Assembly (NCBI GenBank): GCA_948470475.1
Contig: OX419342.1
Span: 28,782,376-28,846,375 of the forward strand
Reading direction: 5' to 3'
Length of the DNA stretch: 64,000 nucleotides
Source of the DNA: Galaxea fascicularis
Lineage: Eukaryota; Cnidaria; Anthozoa; Scleractinia; Euphylliidae
A program made the position numbers and the translations under genes. Positions 22,130 to 34,322 of the stretch are shown piece after piece (the stretch's first letter is position 1; each line of letters begins with the position of its first letter). The notes under the pieces are model-generated. The model had not been told where the DNA came from. It searched no databases and was given only the letters and a program-made list of their open reading frames with translations.

Positions 22130-25100
22130 CTACAGTTGTGATAGCCAATCCTTCATGTAGACACAATTGCTTGGGGATATTGGTCCACCGTCACGACACT
22201 GATCAGACACCTAGAATTAAAAAACAAAATGAACATGTCAACAGAATGAAAACATTCAGTAACAATATGCCAGAAGTAGTAGATTGTGCAACAGGATGGA
22301 AGTTGGACATTTTCCTCTCGTGAAACCAGCTACCAGTATATGGTGCTATTGCTTATATTGTGTAAGCAGTATTAGAAATATTCCAAATTGCTGATGTTTG
22401 ATTTAGGAGGGAAATGTAGCGAGTATTATTATGGTAGTCTGTCTAAAGATATCACTACAGTTTAGTTCTCATCATAGGGAGACCTTTCATTCAAAACATG
22501 TTACTTCATTCTTGGCACCAGGCATAGAGACAAAAAACTGTCAGATAGTATGGTTTGATGTATACTTTACTCACTGGACAAACACCACAAGGTATCCTCA
22601 TGAGTCCTGTGACAGGCATCAGAGGAACAAGTGCCCTGAAAAGTTTCTTCTGCCCACTTGACATTGCTTTGCTTGAAGTGCTATCAGCTACTAGTGACAT
22701 TTCTGCTTTGCCATCAAAGACCAAAGTGTTCAAAATGGTTTCTATATCAGCTTCTGATAGCTGAACCTGTGGAAAAATTCATGTATTAAAAATAACCGGG
22801 TGAGTGTAGTCCTGAAAAGGACTGTTGAGCTGACAATGACTGACATTTTGGCAACTTGAGTGGAAATCATCAACAGAGTTGAGTGATTTGTGTAACATCA
22901 GTAGATGGTTTAAATACTCCAGTCATTAATCTGACTGGTCAACGAAGTTGTGATGTTAAAGGTCATCTGTCAATTACATGTAAGCCAAGTTGTGATTGGC
23001 TGTGAAGACTGTAAACAGTGGTTGATGAGTTTCAATCTGTCTTTTGTTAGTCATGACAAATATCTGTCCATGAAATGTTTACTTAGTAAAATTAGTCAGC
23101 CTACCTGTCTGTTCTTTGTGTCTTCAATAGGGTTATTTGTACATGTGTAAGGTGTGGAAAGTTGTTGGCAATGGTTCAGTGGTATCGGTTCTAAGTTAGT
23201 AAACCCATTTTGCAATCTGCTGGTTACCTTGCTAATTCCCAATTCAGAGATGTACTTGCACACATCGTGACATGAAGCAAATGAAGCATTCCTCTTAGCC
23301 AAAGGATCCATGTTCATTCTGTCAGCCAGTGAAGCCTACAAAGAGCACAAATCATATGCAGTCAGTACCACAAAACAAAAGAGCAAATAGTGCATGGATG
23401 CATGCTATCAAAATACAAATTTCTAATACCTGACACAAAGGCTGTGGTAATATTATTTTATCAACACATGACAATAGTTAGCAGATCCTAGAAGTTCATG
23501 CAAGGTGGACCCACAGACCTGGAGTAAAAATGTCTCTGGAGTTTTTTTGTCTGACATTGCAATAATCTGGTTAAATAACCACAAGGATTGACACTAAAGA
23601 GTTTTAAAAAGGTGCAACACTGCCTGAACTGAAAATGTCAGTGTTACAGTGTACCAGAATGACTAGACTGACAGAGATTTGGCATAGTATCTTGAATGTC
23701 AGCGCTGATGCAAAAAGGCAAGGATTTACTAAACATCTACATACTAGGTATCCTTACCTTTTGTTCAAGGTACTTGTAACACTGTTGATTTAGTACCTCA
23801 ACAAACTCAGACTCAAAATCCTGATCACTGTACCAAGCTCCTCCAGTTACAGACGTGTCAGGCTCCAAATTAAATAACATGTACACCTTCTTTCTGGAAG
23901 CCTAAGGAGAGAATCAGTTGACATATATTACCTGCAGCTTAGATGAAACATATGACAAATTGTGCAAAACAAAAGAGCAAATAGTGCATGGATGCATGCT
24001 ATCAAAATACAAATTTCTAAGACCTGACACAAAGGCTGTGGTAATATTTATCAACACATGACAATAACTAGCAGATCCTGGAAGTTCATGCAAGGTGGAC
24101 CCACAGACCTGGAGTAAAAATGGAATGGTGTAACATGTACCAGTATATTGTATATACGCTATAATCACAAGTTTCCTTCAATTTACACATAATGTTAACA
24201 ATAACATAAAAAGCCATGACCATCCTTATCTTTTGGTAGCTGATTATTTGGAGAAATGATTGTGACAATGGGCCTAAAAGAAACTCCTAACTTAATTGGG
24301 GCTTCATCTTACAGACAACACAGACATCTAAACATAACAAAAAAAATAGTTCCAGAAATGTGATCAGGAACCAATACTTAAAATACATTGGTCATGTTTG
24401 TTGCTGCCCAAACACTCTGTTGATGAAGAAAATGCTGTTTACAAAGTTGTAGCATCCACACCAATGGGACCCTTGGATCAATATTGCAAAACTATTAAAT
24501 ATTAACTTTTGACCAGGCAAAGAGGTGTACATACGATAAGGTTGATTACACTGCACTAGTTGATCGTGTACTTGACAACAATGTAACTCTGTGGTGACAA
24601 GATTACCGATTGGAAGATCTTACTGGAACTGTAACCATAACCAATCTGAAAAATATTGACTATGAACCCCAGATAGGAACACTTTGTACAATATTAACTA
24701 CCACACATCTACACTCAAAAGACCTGAGAAACCCATTTGGAAAACAAGGGAGGTTTCTCAAACCAGCTTGGAACCTTTCCTAGGTATGGTTTGGTTGGTT
24801 GGATTACCTCTTTGACACCTTTGATGGGTGAGGATGAGTGGAGATTACACAAAGTACATTGCAGTCTTGCCTGGGTATCACACTTTTTGTACTTACAGCA
24901 ACTGACTTAACAGCTTTGATCAGTTTCTTGCTTTCTAAATTCTTTAAAATCTTATTGACTTGTGTCATCTGTATATTGCTTTTGAATCTAATGTCCCTAA
25001 TCCAGATACCTGCAATATCACAAGATGTTGTCATTCAAATAAAGAAATTGGGGTGACTTTGTCAACAAAAGGCTTAGTTTCATACATAAATTTCAATAAA

Positions 25101-27600
25101 CTTGTTATCCTGTTACCTTTGTTTCCTGCTTCTTCTATTATTTGATAAACCAGTTTTTCTTGTAGATCAAATCCTTTTGTCTTTCTGTTAATAGAAACAG
25201 TTGTTACGTAAGTACTAGTACATTACCCAAGTACATTGACCTTGTTAAATTCAAGATGATAAGGTCAAAGAAGACAAATGGAGCATGACTGTGATATTTG
25301 AATGAAATTTCAGTAAACATTCTAGTTGAGTGGAGCTTGGGGCTTTGCAAAATTTCCAATCCAAATATCTAGTGAGTTTTAGTTGTGTGGTTGTTTGGTT
25401 CTGTTCCTGTGCTAATCTTTATCTAAAAGAAAGAAAGAAATAAACTTTAAGATACATGCAGCACACAATGTACTAACTGGGGACACTAATACAGATCAAA
25501 TTGGAATTTGGAAATGTTGGTGTTTGAGGAGAGAAGAAATCTGGAGTACCCAGAGAAAAACCCCAACAACAAAGCCAGCCCACATATGACACCGAGGCTG
25601 GGAATCAAACCAGGGCCACAATGATGGGAGGCAACTGCTCTCACCACATACCATCTGCACTCCCTTATGTTTCATACCACACCTTCCTTAACATTGACTA
25701 CACACAGCAGGGCTGGGTTCTAGTACTGGGTTCCCTGAATTTCAAGGGTTTAGAGAGTTTAGACTACATTCACCCAGACAATCGTACCCCACTTAATTAT
25801 GATACTTTTCTTAGAGTACAGCCTTGCACAGGGGTATTTACTCAGCAGCATAACACTTACACTGCTGCCTGGGCATCTTTATATCTGTACAAAAGTTGAC
25901 TGCCACTTTTTAGCAGTTCAATTCTTCCCTACAGAAAAGGAAGAAAACAATAAATTATTACATTTACAAATTACATTACATTACTTATTGTGAAACTTAG
26001 AAAACTGTGAACACTAAGAAATATTTATTGAGTGTTTGACATTCTTCAGCCAATCAGGGGAGAGACGAAACTACCACGAGAAACCACTTACCACAGCAGT
26101 GACTGATTTTCCAGGCATTTTAGCCATTTTAAATCTGACTGGTTTTCTTTGTTTTAAGTACCACATTAATAGGTTAAACATTCAAGCGGACATAAATAAT
26201 TATTTCATGTGAACTTCTGGACGTCACTTCCAGACATTACATATCAAACAAAACCCCTCAACAGACATTCTTGAAATACTTCTAGTGTTCAGATTTTCCG
26301 AGTTTCACAGTAAAACATTGAACTCAACTTAATAACAAATAATGAAATGGTAATGCATGACCCCTACTGGAATCTCATGTATTATTTCTATATATGGGTA
26401 TCATCCATTGTGAAGGGTATGCTTTTGATGCAATATAGAATGCGATGGGATATCAAAATCAGAGAGCTTAACTTCAGAATACCCAACCACTTATTTGCAT
26501 GTGAATAGTGTGTATTGTTGTCTGTCTCGTTCTTCAAACAATGCCCCAACAAGAAGACAACAAGTGCTCAGAAGTTGCTCCAAATCAGAGTTATGTCACT
26601 CAAGTCTTGCACTGCCAACCCAACCACAGAGCCATGTTCATTTCAAGTCCAAGCATTTTCCAAGAGAACAAGTTTCTACAGTCTGTCAACGTTGTGTTGG
26701 GGAGCAAGAAGTTAAGTCTAAAAAAAGTTGCCGAATGAAACTGAATTTGTTTTGGATTCAGGGTATGGGCATCTGACTTCTAGCAGCCCCTACAAACTTA
26801 CAGAGTGCCTTCCCCCCTCCAACCCCTGCCGGGCCAGTCTACAGAGTATGGCAAGGGCACGCGCGAGTCTTTTTTTCTGAGCACTCACTGTGAACACCAG
26901 AATCGTAGCATTGCACGCGGCAGTTGTAAGACTAAGAGGCATATACCATCAACCATGCACACGACTTCCAGACTTCTGGTGGTACTGCACGCGGTGCACG
27001 CGGCTAAAAATGGCTCTGCACGCGCGAGATCTCGTCGACTTCTGCCATACTCTGCAGACTGGGCGCCAGGCATGACTTGTTTGCCAAGCCAGCTACAAAA
27101 GTGAGCAGGGTTTTTAATTTAAGCCGGCGCCCGACGCAAGTCACGGCTACTTTAAGCGTTTGCGCCGGATACTTCAGCATAAACCTCGGCTCCACCCCAC
27201 TGTGCTGCTATTGCGGCGCAATAGTCCTCCGGGTACTTCTGAATATCCTCCTGCTACTTTTTTTCTTTTCGAAACCCCTGAGTTAGTAGGGAGAATCACC
27301 ATCTGTGGGCAGTGTCTTGATGAACTAAAATACTCTCATAACTGTAACGTTCATATTATGTGGTAATTAGAAAAGAGGCATAGGATTTTCAGTTCAAAAG
27401 ACCTGAAATTAAAGACACACCATTGAGAGAAGTCTGTTTATAGCAGTGACTCTTTGTTGCGGGGGAATATTGGGCATGTCTTGTGATATTAGCTGGTCTG
27501 TTATTCCCTTTGGATTTTCCTTGCAAAGGTGCACAACCCTTTCTTCCAAATCAACCGCATCTACGGCTTCTTGCTTGATAACGACATCTGCGACCGCCAT
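22130..27600 (-). CDS. POLR3F: RNA polymerase III subunit RPC6 (RPC39)
   Basis: Eight exons on the minus strand: 27421-27600, 25861-25928, 25117-25184, 24897-25009, 23758-23901, 23228-23335, 22575-22766, 22130-22210; 954 nt, 317 residues (human 316). Part of the RPC3-RPC6-RPC7 heterotrimer that helps open promoter DNA and contacts TFIIIB, in the nucleus. Visible: the N-terminal winged helix with GITDQLISQDMP, a second winged helix with IWIRDIRFKSN and LKNLESKKLIKAVKSVA, then GGAWYSDQDFESEFVE, and a C-terminal cysteine cluster C287, C290, C296, C307 that in the human protein binds a 4Fe-4S centre. The start at 27600 sits in a strong context (AAAATGG) and fits the family N-terminus; an in-frame upstream ATG at 27654 is less likely. 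It shares a 112 bp start-to-start region with the methyltransferase gene. Confidence 0.96.
22796..23105 (+). mobile_element. Diverged copy of the 46057-46484 MITE, in POLR3F intron 6
   Basis: Collinear with 46082-46372: 'gggtgagtgtagtcctga', 'ggactgtt', 'gactgacatttt', 'gagtgatttgtgtaac', 'cagtagatggt', 'tggtcaacgaagt', 'gattggctgtgaagactgta' and 'gtcttttgttagtc'. Scattered substitutions show it is the older copy; its right inverted arm is missing here. Confidence 0.7.
23371..23532. repeat. Direct repeat flanking POLR3F exon 5, copy 1
   Basis: About 160 bp that recurs at 23965-24122 in the same orientation with a handful of differences. The two copies bracket exon 5 (23758-23901), one in each neighbouring intron. 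Confidence 0.8.
23965..24122. repeat. Direct repeat flanking POLR3F exon 5, copy 2
   Basis: Partner of 23371-23532. Both copies run from CAAAACAAAAGAGCAAATAG to a shared 'ctggagtaaaaatg' end. Confidence 0.8.
25766..25804. repeat. Terminal fragment of the 46057-46484 MITE family
   Basis: 'cattcacccagacaatcgta' followed by 'ccccacttaattatgat' matches the right terminus of the 46057-46484 element apart from a few bases. Only this end is present, in POLR3F intron 2 next to exon 2. Confidence 0.5.
26833..27066. mobile_element. GC-rich MITE in POLR3F intron 1
   Basis: Ends 'ggccagtctacagagtatgg' and, inverted at the right, 'ccatactctgcagactgggc', with repeated GCACGCG motifs inside. The short frames across it are not genes. 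Confidence 0.55.
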
Positions 27601-27712
27601 TTTGGATTTGCCCACTGGGCTCAGTGACCACACATGGAATAGCTTAGTAACCAAGCAGCCATGTGAACGGAAACAAGTGTTCCCTCTTTCACCGTTTACA
27701 CCTCAATGTGAA
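27601..27712. promoter_or_regulatory. Shared divergent promoter region of POLR3F and the methyltransferase gene
   Basis: Only 112 bp separate the start codons of two divergently oriented genes with well supported first exons. No other promoter space exists for either gene upstream unless transcripts overlap the partner's first exon. The stretch is less AT-rich than the surroundings and has no obvious TATA box. Bidirectional promoter function is inference from the geometry. Confidence 0.6.
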
Positions 27713-30700
27713 ATGGAAGGTTCGGACTCTTTTTCTCTCGATCATACGAAGTCCTCATTTCTCTCTCTTTTATCAAGTGTTGAGCCCAGCGAGGCTGGAT
27801 CTTTTGTGGAATGGGTCGTCCAGTGTTGCTCCAGCTTTCACACCAGTGGCGGTACTCTCGAAAATATATGTGACACAATAATAACAACACCAGCGGAGAA
27901 AAAAGTGAGGAATATAGTTAAGGAAATTAAGCAGAAAGTTCCACTTGATGGAATCTTATCGTCAGAGAAAATCTGTCGTCCAGAAGGAAAGGTGATATGA
28001 ACAGTAACTGAACTAATATTGCACCTATCAGAGTCAAGCCCGAGGGGGAGAGGGGGGGGGAGGGCATAGGGTGGGGATTTTGACATTTTCTGAAAAAATT
28101 ATCAAAATCCCCCACCCTGGGGCAAGGGAAGGCGGTCATATACCCTTCAGTCCTTGTTGCACACAAGAGGAAAGCAATAAATAACGTCAGGAGCCCATAG
28201 TGATGGGCTCCTGTTAACGTACCAAAGCCTCAATTGAACTTTTATACAGAACATTTATGAATGGTTTACTTCTAAGATGGCAGCTCATTTCCAGACTCTC
28301 CCTGTTATCCAAGATGGCGACCATGCCAAAATTCCTGTGGGTTGCCCCCGCCCCCCTCCCTACCTCAGGCTCGACACTGATAGGTGCATAACTAATAAGT
28401 AACACGTTATCAGTAACTTACGAGTAGTGTTGAGTCAATCCTGCAAGCCATTTGCATGATGCATAAGTGTTTTTATTTCAAGGTCTAAGTGACCTCTTCA
28501 GTTGTTCGTTAATTTTTTTGTCTTTGAAGCTTAACTCTGGGCTGACAAGATTAAGATTTTACCGGTAGATTATCGGTCAGTACAAAATATGGTCTGTGAA
28601 CTGAGAGCAAAATTAAACTAAAGTTGTCACATGTTATTGGGGGGAGGGTCAGAGTTTTTTTGGTCCCTTTTGAAGGGAGGGCCACAACTTCTTGGCCAAA
28701 CTTTTTTCTCAGTTTTGTAGCCCTTCTCCCCCCTACTAAATAATGCCTAGTCCCTTAAATTATGGAAGCGTAGTTCTACTATCAGTAGCAAGGCCTTTCC
28801 TGATTGCGCTGGTAAAATCCTAAAACAGTGCTTGGAAAATTGCCCAAAAAGTGCTTTTCGCTGACATGCACAATCTTAATGAAGTAAACTTAAAACCCAG
28901 TTAAAATAAAATTTCAGTAAGTGCATGCTATGTACAGGCTTCTGTTAAAACAAGCATCAGCCAATCAGAAACTTCTGTTCACACACTTTTCAGGAAAAGC
29001 CCATGTGGCTTTCTATAGATAGATAGATAGAATACTTAATTATTAATGTGTCAAGAGATTTAGCTAACAAGCTAATTGGGGACACAAAAAGTCTTTGTGC
29101 ACTAGCTGAGACCACAAACTAGCATAATCAAGAAAAGGCTGTGCAAACCATGCAAAGTTTTAGCTAAAAAGGTTCTCAGAAAACATGTTTTGCTCAAAAT
29201 GTGAAATATTCCTGAAATGTTTCCTCAAATGTGAAAAAGTGTTCAATAATGTGCAAGTGTGTTCAAAATAGTGCTCCAAAGTCGAAATCAATAGTTTTGA
29301 GTCAGTGCCCAACTGGGAGGTAACTTTACATTCCTCCACAGGGTAGGTGAAAGGAGAAGAAAGCTCTCTTGGTAATGTAGTTTTATACCTAGTCCATAGT
29401 CTGTAGTCCTCATTTTATACCTAGTCTTTGTTTTATACTGACTGGGGAGATTATACAAATTAAAGGGCTTGTTGGAAAAAGGATGGAAGGAGGTCTAAGA
29501 TATTTTCATTAGCAACAATGAAAGTACTTTTTTTTGTTTACACAGAATTCAGACTGTGATCCATCTACAACAGTTCATGTGGACTCATTTCTCTACAGTG
29601 ATGAAGATATTGACAAACTGTGTGATGAAGGAAAAATGAGTCGTTACTTCTGTAAAGACTGTGGGTCTCATAACACATCTCCACTTAGTAAGTAGCCTTT
29701 TTCGTTTTTGCTCGCAACTCTGTTGCTAGATTAGCCCCACTATGGGTGATTATCCCAATTAAAGGTAAAGAAGTTTATGCACCAGTCAATTCCAGTATTG
29801 CCCAACCCCCCTGGCATTAGCTGGGCATTTGCTAACATTTTAATCCCAGGGTTGGGGTATTTGAAATTTTACTACTGCCCAAGGGGGCATTGAATGGTGC
29901 TGCCATAATTTACATGTACATGAAGATATCAACAATATTAATTCAATTTACTGCTTTTAAAATCTCCCTCCTCCACAGAGGTCTCTTTGCATGCTTTCTA
30001 TTTTATTGTTGTGTGGAGGAGAGACTTCTAAAATCAAGAGGGAACTTTCTTAAACCAAATGATGCTTTCTCCTTCCTGTTTTGTTCCAGCATCTGTATAT
30101 CTGCTTTTTCCTATTGACATTGTTGCTTCTGACTTCAATATTCAGAAGAGAAAAGCGGAATCTGCTGTGTTTTCTCTTCAATAATGTCACATGTGTCATT
30201 CTCAACATCACGTCAACTTTATTAAATATGGCTCAGTTTGCTTTTGGTAAAAGATTCCCCACACTAACATTTGCAGCAATCTTCCAACATTTAATGATGA
30301 TTCAGGTTTCACCATTTGGGATTGATTCATAATTTGGAGGTTACTGCTCAACCATTTACCAGGTTCAACTTTGTACTTTCTTAGTCTTTTAGCTCATAAC
30401 ATCACCTGTAGTTAATTTCCTCTTTGAGTTTTGAGACCTTTCAGTTAAAGGCATTACCCATTTACCCTTTTGTGTGAATCCTCAAGCAAAATTGTTTTCT
30501 TTTAGCTTTCATATCTCATTCTTCATCACTGGTACAATTGAGATTCATCTTTGAGGTAGCCCTTCCTAGATTACTAAATAGACTTGACAACAAATGTCTG
30601 GTGGATGTTGGATGTAGACTGGGTGCTGTTCTGTATGGGGTAAGTACTTTTTACCAATGCTTCCTTGAAACTTTGCCTTCTACTCACTCAAAGAAAACCA

Positions 30701-33164
30701 AAACAGAAGTAACTTGTTAAGTTATTGTCAATTAACAATAAGTTTGAATTTGCTTAAAGACAGTGAAACTTTCCTCCAAATTGTTCTCTCAATAGTTTGT
30801 CATTTTTTATCTAAACAAATTAAAGCAGCATAGCAAAAGCAATTTCAGTTTGTATTCATCACTTGTCTTACAAATTCTATTAGATTTCTCTATGGTCAGT
30901 TTCATTTTCTGTTTCTTGACAGGCATATCATTTTAGCAGAATACAGAAGATTGTTGGAGTGGAAATCAATTTAGATCTATGTAAATTACAACAGGAAATA
31001 ATAGAAAAGTATTGTCTATCTGATCGAGTGCAGGTATTTAAACATTATACGTTGTACAACTTCCTAGTAGTGTGGCCAAGAGGTGTGGGTGTATGCTGAC
31101 TTTTAATGTGGATGCCCTGGGTTCAAGTCCCGCTCTGGCTCTGAGTCACACTTGTAAATAGTCAACTGGTTTGCTTCCTGCCAGTTGGATTTTGTAACGT
31201 TTGTTTCATGTATTTCTCAGCCCCTATAGCCTTTGTGCTTAATGCATTGCCAAGGGTAAATAAAGGTTATTTTTTTACAGTAATCTTGATGATTCCCTAC
31301 TAGCTGGATCGTAGATTCTAGACTGTCCTTTTAGTAATTAATTGTTCTGCTTCTTCATGAGGTCTAAAAACAAGCTGGGTAGGAAAAGGAAACAGGTATA
31401 GGTAAAGTCAAGAGTATGCGGGCATGGTTGATAATAATTATTCCTTTTGATGAGGTTTGCTTACAAGAGATTTTATCACAAGAGAACCTACCTGTGTGTG
31501 ATACTGTCACATGTGATCACAATTAAATCGAAAGTAAGTCGAAATAAGTCTAAGTTAACATCAAACACACAGAAATCTAGGGAATTGAGCATTGCTTATT
31601 TCAATGTTAAAGTACATTTGCCAAGGCCACCCCATGCCCCCCCCCCCCCACCCCTCCAATTAAATGTTCAGTTCTGGCTGTCCTGTTATAGAATGGGAAA
31701 TTACTACAATAATTATCTCTCTGCCTAAAATTTAGGTTAGATGTGCTGATATTTGTGATGAGCTAAACCTCTTAAAAGAAGGCAAGTGTAATTTAATCTT
31801 AGTCAAGTGCTCGGGTGCTCATGCATTCACAAGATGATTCACTAAATACTGTTTGTTTTCCTGTTTAAACCCTAGCTGACATAATTGTCCTTAACAATGT
31901 GTTTGAATTCTTCTTACCTGTGGATGAACAGATTAGGTAGGTAATTTGAATCTAACATTTGAGGGAACCAAGGAATACATGTAGTTGATCTCATCATTAA
32001 GAGAAGTAAAAAAACCCTTTGAAACTGTCAGGAATACATCTTGTTCTATTGGTCACTTGAACTTTATGTTCACCTACTTGTGAATCAGGTTCTAGTTAAT
32101 TACTATTTTTAGTTTTGTTTCTGATTTTTCAATCATTTCTTTGGACAGGACTTGGAGAATTATTAGGAAAAATTTGTCAAAGCCTGGTTGTGTTTTAGTC
32201 ACAGTACCAAGTCTTGAAGAAGCAACCATGTTTAACAACGAGGTTGGATAGACCTTTTTTTATTACTGTACAGTTGACTCTCTTTTAATTCCTTAGGCCA
32301 AAAGGACTCAGGTAGTTTATGCTGCCATCAAATTGTGATGTCGTACATGTCATGGTTCAATAATTATGTCCTTCCTTTAAATTTTATTTCCTTTGTTTTT
32401 GGGTATGGTAATGTATGTTGAGGAGTTTAAAACAAAGGTAAATAAAATTTTAATCAAGGATAAAATTGAACCATGTCATTTATGTCTGTTAGAAAATCGT
32501 TTTATTTCATGCAGAAGTGATGTCAATCAAGTGATGCAAGTGTGCCAAGTGTTGCTCACTTAATTAGCAGTTATTGTGGAAATGAGGTTCGAAAATCCAC
32601 AATGTACAAGGTAGAAAGCTTTGAAGCTTTTCTTTAAATGTGTTATATGCATAGTAAAATAATGTTAGTAGATTAGGTTTTGCATGATAAAGAGAATTCT
32701 CAAGGTCTTGGGAGAGACAAGGCTCTCAACCTTGGGGTCAATCTCTTACTTTAAGTTTTCATTTCCTATTGTGCAGGCTACAACAAATGAGTAACTCACA
32801 TAAAATCTATTAGGTTTGCGATTTTGATTTGCTAGAGGTAAAACAGTAGTCCAACATGGCAATTGGACCTCAAAGCATATGCAGTTCAAATGGAATTTGT
32901 GATATTTTCAGACCTCGGATCTTAACTTTCCAGAGTGCTCATTTCCTGACCACTGGACAAGGGGAATGAAAACTGTGGGTACCAGACTGTCTCAAGGTTA
33001 GTGCTGTACCTCACACTATTTGTTTTTTTTTTTTTTTACAGCCATGTGTTGATATAGATGAGTGGGTGATGCCATGTACAGTAAACTTCTTTGAACCCAA
33101 CATTTCATTTACAGATGGAGATAATGAAGAGCTTCAGAATATTTTCTTTTATCAAGTAAAGTGA
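27713..33164 (+). CDS. Class I SAM-dependent methyltransferase family protein
   Basis: Eight exons: 27713-27991, 29546-29687, 30506-30639, 30923-31033, 31736-31781, 31876-31936, 32149-32242, 33042-33164; 990 nt, 329 residues. A Rossmann-fold methyltransferase core is visible: motif I LVDVGCRLGAVLYG (172-185), the acidic end of the second strand in VGVEIN (Glu199), CADI with Asp227, and motif IV ADIIVLNNVFEFF (238-250), then LVTVPSLEE. The N-terminal 150 residues carry a conserved-looking DSFLYSDEDIDKLCDEGKMS stretch and a CKDCGSHN CXXC pair. Substrate unknown. I recognise the fold but not the named family. The exon 5 donor appears to be GC (31782-31783), see findings. The exon 7 donor (GTTGGA) is weak, so the last junction is less certain. 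Confidence 0.82.
28019..28390. mobile_element. MITE in methyltransferase intron 1
   Basis: Ends TTGCACCTATCAG and, inverted, CTGATAGGTGCA; arms continue through 'gtcaagcccgaggg' / 'cctcaggctcgac'. The inside has G-runs and C-runs around 28041-28062 and 28346-28361. No open frame of significance. Confidence 0.7.
31060..31290 (+). repeat. SINE-like element, family A core with a different tail
   Basis: A tRNA-like head 'gtgtggccaagaggtg' and a B-box-like GGGTTCAAGTCCCGC at about 31120 are followed by 'gtaaatagtcaactgg...gccagttgg', the core seen near 1915 and 61930, but then a distinct 3' tail ending AAATAAAGG and T-rich DNA. It lies between exons 4 and 5 of the methyltransferase gene. Confidence 0.55.
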
Positions 33165-33704
33165 CATAAAATCTGATATTGTTGATCAATGAATAGTAGA
33201 GTAGTTTACAGAGGTTATGTGCAGCAAAATGTTTTGGAAGAACACACCCTAACAGCATGTAGATATGATAAAGGCCATGAAGGAGAGATGTAATAACTCA
33301 GTGAGAGCTTCAAGGGAGGGGGGTGCTGGACCACAAGTATATTTAACTGTGATTTTTCCTCTTTCCCATTAAGGTTAATTCCTTTTAATAAGAGTATACA
33401 CATTCAGGGGTTGTGGCCCTTTTCAAGGAAGTGAAGTGGGACATGTTTCTATGACCTACTTATACCTTAAAATATCACAATTTTATTAATTTTGAAGAAC
33501 ACGTAGTTCTCCTGTTAGCTTATAATATTTTTGTTAAGGTTACTAACAAACAATCCCAGAGTACAGAGGTGTTCTGGACAATTGAAACATACAAAATATA
33601 AATAATTCAGCAAGTAATAGCTGATTTCTCAACTCTTTGCTGAAGTGAAACAAAATCCTGCAAAACTCCTTCCAATAATTATGTACAAAATAACTTGCAA
33701 AATT

Positions 33705-33902
33705 AAAGGGCCCCAGTCAGCCTCCGCCATTTTCAATGCCATCGAAATTATTGATAATGCATGGTGAAGCGAAATCTTACTGCTTTATTGTAAGTTGTGT
33801 TCCTGAAAGTATGTTTAATTATCTGTTGTAGTTCCACAGTGATTTCCTTTGTTTCGACGTCCTCCTAATAAAATATAAGAGCCAAATTCTCGCCTGTAAA
33901 CC

Positions 33903-33933
<31 letters not shown>
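33705..33933. mobile_element. MITE with AAAGGGCCC termini
   Basis: Left end AAAGGGCCCCAGTCAGCC and right end GGCTGACTAGGGCCCTTT are inverse copies with two mismatches. The 190 bp interior has no coding capacity. Confidence 0.7.
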
Positions 33934-34043
33934 GATGAAACAAGCTGAGAAGCTATAGCAATAATGTACAAAAACAACACTTACAGTTTATGTAGGCTAT
34001 CTATTTTGATACTTAAATTTCATGAGGTATCTATCTACACTGA

Positions 34044-34222
34044 AACACAAAAAAAAAAGTGCAATATTTTACTCATCTATGAACGACACTCGCTTCTGGT
34101 AAAAACTTGTTCATTGCGATGAAACTTTTACAGGGCCCTGAAACATTCTAATTCACCAAACACAAAAAAAAGTGCAATATTTTACTCATCTATGAACAAC
34201 ACTCGCTTCTGGTAAAAACATG
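34044..34222. repeat. Direct repeat pair of about 66 bp
   Basis: 34044-34110 and 34158-34222 share 'aagtgcaatattttactcat' and 'cactcgcttctggtaaaaac' in order with one or two differences, separated by about 48 bp. Probably part of a larger repeat unit adjoining the 34323 element. Confidence 0.65.
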
Positions 34223-34322
34223 TTTTCCAAAACATATATTTTCTTCGGTAAATTTAGTCGGAATCCAGCTATTCTCAAGCCCGCAAAATAAATAATAGTT
34301 TTTGAACCCTGGCCATTTGTGT

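Noticed and set aside
27601..27654. In-frame upstream ATG for POLR3F, adding 18 residues
   Set aside because: The ATG at 27600 has a better context and gives the family-typical N-terminus and length.
31120..31142. Second possible tRNA (GGTTCAAGTCCC)
   Set aside because: Only the B-box is good; no cloverleaf can be drawn.
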